Origin: Terriglobus roseus
Lineage (GTDB): Bacteria > Acidobacteriota > Terriglobia > Terriglobales > Acidobacteriaceae
Reading direction: 5' to 3'
Assembly (NCBI RefSeq): GCF_900105625.1
Contig: NZ_FNSD01000001.1
Coordinates: 3,038,001 to 3,102,000 of the forward strand
DNA: 64,000 bases
How positions within the stretch are numbered: the first letter of the stretch is position 1; every line of letters begins with the position of its first letter. Both the position numbers and the translations under genes were made by a program. The notes below the pieces were generated by a model, which did not search any database, had not been told where the DNA came from, and saw only the letters and a program-made list of their open reading frames with translations. Positions 9,047 through 17,267 of this stretch are shown here, in pieces.

Positions 9047-9588
9047 TGCGGCGGAACGCCCTGATCGCCACTGCCTTGCTGTCACCCGTGCTTGTCTGCG
9101 CGCAGAAGCCGGGACCGAAACTCGAACTGAATCTGGAGGCGCGGGATGTTGTGCGCGGCGTGCCGACCACCTTCCACATCATCCTTCGTAACATCGGGCA
9201 AGAAGACATCCGTCTGCCTGAACCTGCGCTCGGCTGTGCCAGCGCGTTGGACGGAACGGTGCTGCTGGTGGAGAAGTACACGCCCACGGTGCCTGGCCTG
9301 GACGATGGATTCGGACCCGGCTGCACGGCGGACCGACCGTACTCGCAGGATATTCTGAAGCGCGCCAGGTCCTGGGTGTTGCTGCGGCCCGGAGGCTACC
9401 TGGAACGCGTGGCAAGCCCCGGCCGCATGCGCTATCAGAACCATGGCGCGGGCACCTACGACCTGTGCGCCACATACACACCGCCGGTCGTCACGCCCGA
9501 AGAAGCACGTGCGCTGGCCAGCGCGGACTATGTGTTTCCGCGAACAAAGCTGACGAGCAGGCACATTCTCCTGAAGAAGGACCGTTAG
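9046..9588 (+). CDS. small secreted protein of unknown function
   Basis: A 180-residue protein with a signal peptide (ALIATALLSPVLVCAQ, cleavage near residue 19). The mature region looks like an Ig-type beta sandwich: LELNLEARDVVRGVPTTFH, IILRNIGQEDIRLPEP and GTYDLCATYTPP are the pattern seen in intracellular-proteinase-inhibitor-like and DUF4232-like folds. Four Cys after cleavage may form disulfides. It is coupled to the preceding gene by a one-base overlap, which suggests a shared role in the cell envelope. Confidence 0.72.
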   Translation: MRRNALIATALLSPVLVCAQKPGPKLELNLEARDVVRGVPTTFHIILRNIGQEDIRLPEPALGCASALDGTVLLVEKYTPTVPGLDDGFGPGCTADRPYSQDILKRARSWVLLRPGGYLERVASPGRMRYQNHGAGTYDLCATYTPPVVTPEEARALASADYVFPRTKLTSRHILLKKDR

Positions 9589-9745
9589 CCAGCCAGGAAC
9601 TGTGTGGACCTCCAAATCGGGTCAAGACCACAGACCGGGAAGCCCACCCGAGGTCACGACATAGAAGATCCTACGGTTCGACGGAGTTGTAAGCTCGCGC
9701 GTCGAGCGATACCCGCTCTTGCACCGCAGGAATGCTTCATTGCGT

Positions 9746-11056
9746 TTACCGGACATCGAGCGCTACGATCTTCGCCGCGCCGGCGATGCCGTCCACCACG
9801 TCCGTCTGCAGCACTGCCTCAAAGTCCCGGTCACGAGCCGCGGGACCCAACTGCCGTTGCAACTCGCGCATGCTGTCGGGCGATGCAAGGAATTCACCGG
9901 CAGCCGCCGTGCCGCTCATACCAATGCCCGCGGCGATCATGACAACCTGCCCCAGCGCGTCGCTGTGGACGCGGGCAACCAGCGCGTAGTCGCGATTCAC
10001 GGTGGTCATCTTATCGCGCAGGCGGATGGACCACTGCCGTGATTCCGGCGACTTCGCATCCCGAATGTAATACGCAGCAGCGTCGCTACCCGCAAATCGG
10101 TAGCGCAGGGGCTCCAGCAGTTGCAGCGTCCACTGGTTACTCAAGCCACCCAGGAAGATGACGGGGCCTTCCCGCAGGTCGTTCAGGTTCGTGCCCAGGT
10201 TCAGCCGGACACGCACGGGCCGGTGCTGGCGCTCCACCACGGACTCGAGTTTCATCATGGCCAGCACGTCGGAATAGACGACATTCTCGCCCAGCAACTG
10301 GTGATCGAAGAAGGTTCCGGAGGCGGGCAGTTGTTTGTCCGCAAGGTCCAGCGCGTGGGCGATCGCCTCTTCCGTCGTATTGGCGTTACCCGGGCCGTTC
10401 TTCTTGACGCTCATCGGCAGGCAGAAGGTGACGGGGCCGCTGGCAGCGAAGACCGGTTGCCATAGAACGTCGAGCGGGGACGGACGAGAGAGACGCCACG
10501 CCGCCACGCCGCCCAGACAGAGAACCAGGGCCGCCAGCAGGCTGAAGAGTACGAGCCGTGGTGTCTTGCGGCGAGCCGCAGGTGCGATTGGCTCCGCGGT
10601 GCTGACGGCGACTGGCCACGGAGCGGGCTCGGCGATGCGTTCCTCGGACCGCAACTCATGCTTTGAGGCCTCTTCCGTCTCGCGGCCGGGCAGAAACTCC
10701 GGGATGTAAGACCCCGGCGTGAGTTCGATGCGCAACTCGGAGGCGTGCGCCTCCTCGTGGTAGTACTGCGCGATCCGTTTGCGGATCTCCGCCACCGTCA
10801 CGCGGACGATGGGATCGGATGCCGTGTCGTAGTCCAGCGCGCGCCCAAAGACCTCCACGCCCAGGGTTCGTTCCTTCAGGTGCGGTCCGCGACCTTCCAG
10901 GGTCTCTTCCACGATGTATCGCAGCAGGGTGGGATACCGCCGGCTATTCCGAAAGTGAGTCGAGTGCAGCAGCTTTTCCATCTGCGCGCGCACCCTCTCC
11001 CTTTCTTCCGCTGGTGCAGGCGAGGGTGTATTTGGATCGTGGGCTGTAGGCAACAT
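9746..11056 (-). CDS. acidobacterial regulator-like membrane protein
   Basis: A 436-residue protein. The first ~130 residues carry a block common in Acidobacteria: FRNSRRYPTLLRYIVE, LKERTLGVEVFGR, YDTASDPIVRVTVAEIRKRI and LTPGSYIPEF. It resembles a winged-helix or effector-type domain but has no proven function. One transmembrane helix follows near residue 190 (LVLFSLLAALVLCLGGVAAW). A ~230-residue C-terminal domain would then face the periplasm. It is divergent from the Oar receptor at 11311. I infer, without proof, a membrane-bound regulator of that receptor. Confidence 0.75.
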   Translation of the reverse strand: MLPTAHDPNTPSPAPAEERERVRAQMEKLLHSTHFRNSRRYPTLLRYIVEETLEGRGPHLKERTLGVEVFGRALDYDTASDPIVRVTVAEIRKRIAQYYHEEAHASELRIELTPGSYIPEFLPGRETEEASKHELRSEERIAEPAPWPVAVSTAEPIAPAARRKTPRLVLFSLLAALVLCLGGVAAWRLSRPSPLDVLWQPVFAASGPVTFCLPMSVKKNGPGNANTTEEAIAHALDLADKQLPASGTFFDHQLLGENVVYSDVLAMMKLESVVERQHRPVRVRLNLGTNLNDLREGPVIFLGGLSNQWTLQLLEPLRYRFAGSDAAAYYIRDAKSPESRQWSIRLRDKMTTVNRDYALVARVHSDALGQVVMIAAGIGMSGTAAAGEFLASPDSMRELQRQLGPAARDRDFEAVLQTDVVDGIAGAAKIVALDVR

Positions 11057-11107
11057 GTATTTCCGCTTCGAAAGGTCGTGAGCGAGGATAGGCCCGAATC
11101 GGAGCGA

Positions 11108-11136
11108 TTGACAACTTCTTTACCTGCTCTTTACCT
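11108..11136 (+). promoter_or_regulatory. candidate promoter for the first Oar receptor
   Basis: A perfect -35 hexamer TTGACA (11108-11113) is followed 17 bp later by TTACCT (11131-11136), a poor -10. It lies 175 bp before the receptor start. The weak -10 would suit an activated promoter. Confidence 0.4.
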
Positions 11137-11168
11137 CTGCATTTTTCGGCCAAATTCCCGTTTTACCT
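11118..11168. promoter_or_regulatory. helically phased TTTACCT direct repeats (candidate operator)
   Basis: CTTTACCT occurs at 11118-11125 and again at 11129-11136, 11 bp apart; TTTTACCT occurs at 11161-11168, 32 bp further. The spacing of about one and three helical turns puts all copies on one DNA face. They lie between the divergent regulator-like gene and the Oar receptor and overlap the candidate -10. Confidence 0.4.
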
Positions 11169-11310
11169 CTCCGTCCATACCCGTTGGACCTGAACAGCTC
11201 TTTTCCATGGTGCGTAGAGTCCGCTCGTCATTGGAACGACCCGGAATTCCGCGGCGAATGCGCCACGCGAAACGGGGTATTCACAGACAGCCAGAACGGC
11301 AGGGATCCTT

Positions 11311-14300
11311 ATGAATAATCGATATTGCACTATCTTTCGGAGTGGCCAGACGCGCGCAGCACACAGCATCGCCTGTGCAGCGGTAACTCTTATGGTGCTG
11401 GGCGGGGCCAACATGGCACACGCACAGCTGACGACGGCAGACATCATCGGTACCGTCACGGACGCCTCGGGGGCAACCGTCCCGAATGCCCAGGTGGAGG
11501 TCAAGAACCTTGCCACCAACGAAACCCGAACCATCACGTCAGGCGCCAGCGGCGAGTATGTCGTCAGTAACCTGAAGCCGGGACACTACAGCATCACGGT
11601 GACGGCATCTGGATTCAAGGTGACCAAGACCGGCGATCTTGCCGTGGAAGCAGGCGACCGCGCCCGCAACGACACCAGGCTCGAGCTCGGCAACGTGTCG
11701 GAGACGATCAGCGTCGAGGCCCAGACGCCTCTTCTGCAGTCTGAGAATGCTACGGTCAGCTCCACGGTGACGGCACAGGCCGTGCAGGATCTGCCGCTGA
11801 ACGGCCGCAACTACGTCCAGCTCGTCCAGCTCGTCCCCGGCGCGAACGAAGGGCCCGGCAACGGACTTACCTCTGGCGGACGTCCGGATGACCGCCGTCA
11901 GTCCTCCTCGATCTCTGTAAACGGCCAGGACGACACGCTGAACAACTTCACCATCGACGGCTTCGACAACAATGAGCGCGTCATCGGCACCAGCGGTGTC
12001 CGCCCGAACGTGGAGGGCATGCAGGAGATCAGCGTCCAGACCAACAGCTACGCTCCGGAGGCCGGTCGCACCGCCGGCGGTGTCATTAACATCGTGACGA
12101 AGAGCGGCGGCAATCAGTTCCACGGCAGCGTGTACGAGTACTTCCGCAACGACATCTTCGACGCCCGCACCTTCTCCCAAAACACGGGAGCGAAGCCCGA
12201 ACTGCGGCAGAATCAGTTCGGCGGCAGCATCGGCGGACCCATCTTCAAGGACAAGACGTTTTTCTTCGGAGACTACGAAGGCCTGCGGCAGGTCATTGGT
12301 GTCACCTATAAGAGCACCGTCCCGACCATCGACGAGTACAACAACATCAACAGCATCGGCGGAGGTTCGCCGCAGGCACTGGTGGCGGCGGGCGCGGGCA
12401 CTGCGGGTCGTCCCATCGACCCGATTGCTCTCAACTACCTGAAGCTCTTCCCGGCACCGAACGAGCCGGGGCTGACGAACAACTACATCGTCAGCCCCAG
12501 CAAGACCGCGACCAGCAACCTGTTCGATGTGCGCATCGACCACCACTTCAACGCCAACAACCTCTTCTTCGGCCGGTACACCTACAACAAGGTGGACAGC
12601 ACGATTCCACCGGCACTTGGCACCCGGAACGGCCTGGACATCTCGGGCGGGCGTTACATCTTCGCGGGACCGGCGAGCGATGCGGCGCAGCAGTATGCCT
12701 TCGACTACACCCACATCTTCAGCCAGAACCTGCTGGTGGACCTGAAGGCTGGCTATACCCGCATCAACAACCTGTCGCTACCGCTGAACTATGGCAAGAA
12801 CGCAGCGACGCAGGTGGGCTTTGGCCCCAACATGAACTTCAACGCCACCAGCAACGTTCTGCCGCCGATCTCCTTCGGCCCCTTCGCAGATATCGGCGAC
12901 GGTGCTTACGTTCCGCTGCAGGACATCGACAGCACCTTCCAGTATGCGGCCATCGTGAACTGGACCAAGGGCAATCACAACCTGAAGTTTGGCGCCAGCT
13001 ACATCCGGCGACAGGCACGCAACCTGCAGAGCGCGTTCCCGGGTGGCCAGTATGGCTTCAACCTGATCTCGGATAACGTGTCTTCCACACAGATTCCGGA
13101 TGCCAACGCCCGCCAGAAGAAGCAGCAGGATAACCAGCTGGCCAGCTCGCTGGTTGGCGCCTTCTCCTCCGAAGGCCGCAACTATAACCTGAACACGCCG
13201 GACTACCGCACGTACGAGCCGAGCTTCTTCATCCAGGACAGCTGGAAGGCGATGCCGAATCTGACGGTACTGTACGGTGTGCGGTATGACCTGTTCACAC
13301 CGTTCACGGAAGCGCACGGTCACATCTCAAACTTTGACTTTAACCAGGCGCTGACGCTGACCTCGGCGACAGTCGGCCAGGCTTTGAAGATTCCCGGGGT
13401 GAACGGTGTCGATGGCCACGCGGGCATTGGTGTCGATCACAGTAACTTTGCGCCGAGAATCGGCTTTTCCTACTCACCTAACGCAAGAACGGTTTTGCGC
13501 GGAGGCTACGGCCTCAGCTTCTTCCCTGGCAACTACACCTCCAATGCCGATCTGAAGAATGCGCCTTTTGTCTCGGTCTACTCGCCCAACTGCGTCTCCA
13601 GCGTCGGCTACCAGATCCAGAGGCAGCAGGGCGTGGCGGCAAGCGCTTCCAACCCGGATTGCGCCACGGTCGCCGGTGCCGTCCCGACCTTCGACGCGGG
13701 CCTGCCGCTGCCGGCAGCACAGACCATCAACAGTCCGGCACTCTCGTTTACAGCGGAGAGCCCGAACTTCCGTTCGGCGATGATCCAGCAGTTCAACCTG
13801 CAGGTGCAGCAGCAATTCGGGGCGAACGTCCTGACGGTCGGTTATGTGGGCAACATCGGCCAGCACCTGCCACAGACCATCAGCGACATCAACGTGCCGA
13901 AGCCGGGTAACTCCGTCAATGGCGGTGCATCCTCGGCTCGTCCGCTCAGCACGATTCTGCCGAATCTGGGCGGCGTTAGCTGGATCATCAGCGAAGGCGT
14001 CTCCAACTACAGCGCTTTGCAGGTTTCCTTCCAACGGCGGTTCGTTCATGGCCTGTCGTTCGACGGCAACTACACCTGGGGCCGCGCGGCAAACGACGTG
14101 ACCGGCTTCAGTCAGGAGGGTGCGCAGGGTGCCTATAACGCGGATCCGACCCGGATTCGCCTGATCGACTACGGCTTGGCGGAGAACGACATCAAGAACC
14201 GCTTCGCCCTGTCGCTCAACTACGCCATCCTGGAAGGCCACCACTTCAGCAACGCGTTCGAGACGTTCGCGCTGGGCGGCTGGCAGGTCAACACCATCAC

Positions 14301-14769
14301 CGTGTGGCAGGGCGGCAAGCCGGTCTCCATCCTGAACAGCAGCTCCGCTTCGCTGCCAGGGGATTCCGGGTATAACAACCGCGCCACTCCGATCAACAAC
14401 GGCGGTACTGATCGTCCCAACCAGATCGCATCGCCCGGTCTGGGGAGTCCCACCAACAGCCGGTACTTCAACACGGCGGCGTTCGTTCCGCAGCCGCTTG
14501 GCACCATTGGCACCACGCAACGGAACAATGTCTTCGGACCGCACTTCCGTCACGTGGATCTGTCACTGTTCAAGGACTTCCGAGTCACGGAGCGTACCAA
14601 GGTGCAGTTCCGCGCGGAAAGCTTCAACATCTCCAATACGCCCAGCTACCAGCTGACGCAGGGCAGCGGCAACGTGCAGCTTGGCAACTCCGCCTTCGGT
14701 ACCGTTACCGATGCGGACTCCAACTACACGCCGCGGCTCTTCCAGTTCGCACTCAAACTCAACTTCTAA
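11311..14769 (+). CDS. Oar-type TonB-dependent outer-membrane receptor with carboxypeptidase-like domain
   Basis: A 1152-residue outer-membrane protein. The signal peptide ends near AHA (residue 38). A carboxypeptidase-regulatory-like domain follows (IIGTVTDASGATVPNAQVEV, then SGEYVVSNLKPGHYSITV), then a plug domain (LPLNGRNYVQLVQLVPG, FTIDGFDNNERV) and a long beta barrel ending in a C-terminal aromatic strand (LFQFALKLNF). This architecture is expanded in Acidobacteria and is thought to import large or polymeric substrates. Ligand unknown. It has its own terminator at 14810. Confidence 0.9.
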   Translation: MNNRYCTIFRSGQTRAAHSIACAAVTLMVLGGANMAHAQLTTADIIGTVTDASGATVPNAQVEVKNLATNETRTITSGASGEYVVSNLKPGHYSITVTASGFKVTKTGDLAVEAGDRARNDTRLELGNVSETISVEAQTPLLQSENATVSSTVTAQAVQDLPLNGRNYVQLVQLVPGANEGPGNGLTSGGRPDDRRQSSSISVNGQDDTLNNFTIDGFDNNERVIGTSGVRPNVEGMQEISVQTNSYAPEAGRTAGGVINIVTKSGGNQFHGSVYEYFRNDIFDARTFSQNTGAKPELRQNQFGGSIGGPIFKDKTFFFGDYEGLRQVIGVTYKSTVPTIDEYNNINSIGGGSPQALVAAGAGTAGRPIDPIALNYLKLFPAPNEPGLTNNYIVSPSKTATSNLFDVRIDHHFNANNLFFGRYTYNKVDSTIPPALGTRNGLDISGGRYIFAGPASDAAQQYAFDYTHIFSQNLLVDLKAGYTRINNLSLPLNYGKNAATQVGFGPNMNFNATSNVLPPISFGPFADIGDGAYVPLQDIDSTFQYAAIVNWTKGNHNLKFGASYIRRQARNLQSAFPGGQYGFNLISDNVSSTQIPDANARQKKQQDNQLASSLVGAFSSEGRNYNLNTPDYRTYEPSFFIQDSWKAMPNLTVLYGVRYDLFTPFTEAHGHISNFDFNQALTLTSATVGQALKIPGVNGVDGHAGIGVDHSNFAPRIGFSYSPNARTVLRGGYGLSFFPGNYTSNADLKNAPFVSVYSPNCVSSVGYQIQRQQGVAASASNPDCATVAGAVPTFDAGLPLPAAQTINSPALSFTAESPNFRSAMIQQFNLQVQQQFGANVLTVGYVGNIGQHLPQTISDINVPKPGNSVNGGASSARPLSTILPNLGGVSWIISEGVSNYSALQVSFQRRFVHGLSFDGNYTWGRAANDVTGFSQEGAQGAYNADPTRIRLIDYGLAENDIKNRFALSLNYAILEGHHFSNAFETFALGGWQVNTITVWQGGKPVSILNSSSASLPGDSGYNNRATPINNGGTDRPNQIASPGLGSPTNSRYFNTAAFVPQPLGTIGTTQRNNVFGPHFRHVDLSLFKDFRVTERTKVQFRAESFNISNTPSYQLTQGSGNVQLGNSAFGTVTDADSNYTPRLFQFALKLNF

Positions 14770-14809
14770 CGACTTCACTGCACCACGAATAAGTTGTGTC
14801 ACTGGCCTC

Positions 14810-14846
14810 CTGCCGGACAGCGGAAATGCTGTCCGGCAGCTTTTTT
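14810..14846 (+). terminator. rho-independent terminator of the Oar gene
   Basis: A perfect 11-bp GC-rich stem (CTGCCGGACAG with CTGTCCGGCAG) around an 8-nt loop, followed by C and six T. It lies 41 bp after the receptor stop. A textbook intrinsic terminator. Confidence 0.9.
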
Positions 14847-14963
14847 GCAAGCGACAACGATCCCAGGTGTCCTGCATCCCTGCTCTTCTGCATGAGATCC
14901 GTGCGCAGGAGATCGCACCCACCTCTCGAGTACGTGACGTGGGGTGTCCGCATCCAAGGGGTG

Positions 14964-15548
14964 ATGAGGAACGTTTGCTCGATCGTGATGCTCTCGACGG
15001 TGGCACTGCTGGCGCCGCTGGTGGGATGTAGTGCAGGTTCCACAAACGCCGCCCGCACCGCGAAACGGGCGGAAGCGCAGCCGTCTCCCGCGGCGACGGT
15101 GGACTGTTCCGCCGGTGACGTGACACTGAGTTTCGACGGCCGCAACGGCGACTACACCGGCATGTCCCACGATGGCGCTCTGCTGGTGCTCCGCAACACC
15201 AGCTCGAAGACGTGCCGGGTGCCGAAGCGGCCACAAATCACTCTTACGGACGCCACGGGAAAGCCGGTTGCAGCGAAAGCCAACGTCCCGCCCGGCATGC
15301 ATCCGGGCCCGGTCCTGGTGCCAGTGGCCCTGGCACCAGGAGCATCCGCGCAGGGATCTTTGCGATGGGTGATGGGGCCCGTCTATGACAGGAACACCTG
15401 CGTCGACACTGCCCATGCCGCCATTACGCTGCCGGGCGGTACCGTTGCTGCGGATCTTCGCGCACACCTCTGCGGACAGACTGGCTCGCCCATGGAGTAT
15501 GAGCAGGAGTGGTTGCAGCTGTCGACCGCTGCGAAGGAGCAACCGTAA
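14964..15548 (+). CDS. lipoprotein with DUF4232-like domain
   Basis: A 194-residue lipoprotein. The signal sequence MRNVCSIVMLSTVALLAPLVGC ends in a lipobox with the Cys at residue 22. The mature domain has paired Cys and beta-strand segments (ALLVLRNTSSKTCRVPKRPQ, then SLRWVMGP) in the pattern of DUF4232. The frame is open upstream through the terminator region, but AAGGGG just before the ATG at 14964 and the lipobox fix the start. It ends 30 bp before lpxI; co-transcription is possible. Confidence 0.75.
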   Translation: MRNVCSIVMLSTVALLAPLVGCSAGSTNAARTAKRAEAQPSPAATVDCSAGDVTLSFDGRNGDYTGMSHDGALLVLRNTSSKTCRVPKRPQITLTDATGKPVAAKANVPPGMHPGPVLVPVALAPGASAQGSLRWVMGPVYDRNTCVDTAHAAITLPGGTVAADLRAHLCGQTGSPMEYEQEWLQLSTAAKEQP

Positions 15549-15578
15549 GCAGACGCCCGACGCGATACAGTCTTTGAT

Positions 15579-16463
15579 GTGGAGAAGCCGATCGACAAGC
15601 TGGGATTGATTGCAGGGAACGGACGCTTTCCGTTTCTGCTGCTGGACGCCGCGCGTGCTCGGGGGCTGCATGTGGTCGTCGCTGCCATCAAGGAAGAGAC
15701 CGATCCGGAGATGGACATGCGCGCCGCCGCGGACCGCGGGATGGAAGTCCACTGGATGAGTCTGGGCGAATTATCCCGTCTGATTGAAACGTTTCAAAAA
15801 GCGGGCGTAACGAACGCTGTAATGGCCGGTCAGGTCCGGCATAAGCAGATCTTTTCTGCCATCCGCCCGGACTGGCGGCTGGCCAAACTGCTGCTGAGTT
15901 TGCGCACTCGATCTACGGATATGCTGCTGGGCGCGGTCGCGAAAGTGCTAAGCAACGAGGGAATCGAACTCATCAGCTCCACCGCATATCTTGAGCCGAT
16001 GCTGGCGCGCACGGGCGTGTTGACCGCGCGCACGCCCAATGATGCCGAGCGCAATGACATCGCCTATGGGCTCACCGTCGCGCGCGGCATCGCCGGCTTC
16101 GACCTCGGCCAGACGGTCGTCATCGCAGCGGGCGCATGCGTTGCGGTGGAAGCGATGGAGGGCACGGACGCAACCATCGAACGTGCGGGCGCATTGATGG
16201 GGACCGTCGAGGAAGAAGCGTCCACGCTGGCGCGATCATTGACGGTGGTGAAGGTGGCAAAGCCGAAGCAGGATCTACGCTTTGACGTGCCGGTCGTAGG
16301 CGTTCCCACCATCCGGGCGATGGCCGCCGCAGGTGCCACGTGTCTTGCGGTAGAGGCTGGGCGCACGCTGCTGTTCGATGAAGCGTCGATGTTGCGTGAG
16401 GCCGACGCTGCCGGCATCGCCGTTGTCGGTGAATCGTCCAGCGGCGGTGTAGCAAACCGTTGA
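15579..16463 (+). CDS. lpxI: UDP-2,3-diacylglucosamine diphosphatase LpxI
   Basis: Hydrolyses UDP-2,3-diacylglucosamine to lipid X in lipid A synthesis. It replaces LpxH in many bacteria. The 294-residue protein has the family (DUF1009) features: the N-terminal LGLIAGNGRFPFLLLDAAR, then MAGQVRHKQIF, the TDMLLGAVAKVLSNEGIE block and KPKQDLRFDVPVVG near the C-terminus. The start is GTG. lpxA and fabZ lie 7 kb away instead of in one lpx cluster. Confidence 0.9.
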   Translation: MEKPIDKLGLIAGNGRFPFLLLDAARARGLHVVVAAIKEETDPEMDMRAAADRGMEVHWMSLGELSRLIETFQKAGVTNAVMAGQVRHKQIFSAIRPDWRLAKLLLSLRTRSTDMLLGAVAKVLSNEGIELISSTAYLEPMLARTGVLTARTPNDAERNDIAYGLTVARGIAGFDLGQTVVIAAGACVAVEAMEGTDATIERAGALMGTVEEEASTLARSLTVVKVAKPKQDLRFDVPVVGVPTIRAMAAAGATCLAVEAGRTLLFDEASMLREADAAGIAVVGESSSGGVANR

Positions 16464-16625
16464 ACAGTTTTTAACGGGTGACAATGTTTTTACAATTCGC
16501 CACGGTTGGCGCTTCCCGAGCCCATTGTGCTGAGTCATACTGATCACCGATTGCAAAATCACCGCCGCGGCTGCACGTCTTGCCACGGCTTGAAGCAATG
16601 AGCCAGAGGCTAAGGGAGATTCACC

Positions 16626-17186
16626 ATGCAGCGTGCAGGATTGTGGTCGATGGTATTGGTTGCGGTGCTGGCAGTGGGTGCCACCGCGCGTTTGGCAATG
16701 GCAGCGGGCGCTGGCGCCATGCTGGAACCGGGCGCAACCGCGCCGAACTTCACACTGCCCTCGCAGGAGGACAAGCAGGTGAGCCTGTCGCAGTACAAGG
16801 GCAAGTGGGTCGTTCTGTACTTCTACCCGAAGGATCAGACCGCCGGCTGCACGCTGGAGGCGCATAACTTCCAGCGCGACCAGGCGATGTATGACAAGGA
16901 CAACGCGGCCGTTCTGGGCGTGAGCCTGGACACGGCCGAAAGCCACAAGGTTTTCTGCACCAAGGAGAACCTCACCTTCAAGCTGCTGGCCGATCCTGAC
17001 CACAAGGTTGTGGATGAGTATGGCGTGCCGGTGATGGCGATGGGACCGATGAAGGCCGCGAAGCGCGTCACCTACCTGATCTCGCCAGCGGGCAAGGTCG
17101 TCAAGGTGTGGCCGGATGTGAAGGTTGCGAACCACAGTGAGGAAGTTCTCGCCGCCATCGCAGAAGCCAAGGCTGCCAAGTCGTAA
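16626..17186 (+). CDS. exported Bcp/AhpC-family peroxiredoxin
   Basis: A 186-residue thiol peroxidase. The core matches the BCP/PrxQ family: APNFTLPSQ, VVLYFYPKDQTAGCT with the peroxidatic Cys75, and a likely resolving Cys111 in FCTKENL. Unlike cytosolic Bcp, it begins with a signal peptide (LVAVLAVGATARLAMA), so it should reduce peroxides in the periplasm. GGGAG lies 7 nt before the ATG. It stands alone, with a terminator 23 bp after the stop. Confidence 0.88.
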   Translation: MQRAGLWSMVLVAVLAVGATARLAMAAGAGAMLEPGATAPNFTLPSQEDKQVSLSQYKGKWVVLYFYPKDQTAGCTLEAHNFQRDQAMYDKDNAAVLGVSLDTAESHKVFCTKENLTFKLLADPDHKVVDEYGVPVMAMGPMKAAKRVTYLISPAGKVVKVWPDVKVANHSEEVLAAIAEAKAAKS

Positions 17187-17209
17187 GTCAGAAGTTTTGA
17201 ATCAGAGAA

Positions 17210-17238
17210 GGGGTACGGCAGATGCCGTGCCCCTTTTT
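17210..17238 (+). terminator. rho-independent terminator of the peroxiredoxin gene
   Basis: An 11-bp stem (GGGGTACGGCA with TGCCGTGCCCC, one G-T wobble), a 2-nt apex that opens to a normal loop, and five T. It lies 23 bp after the stop. Confidence 0.85.
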
Positions 17239-17267
17239 GTCTTCTTCCGAGGTCTTATATCAAGTCC

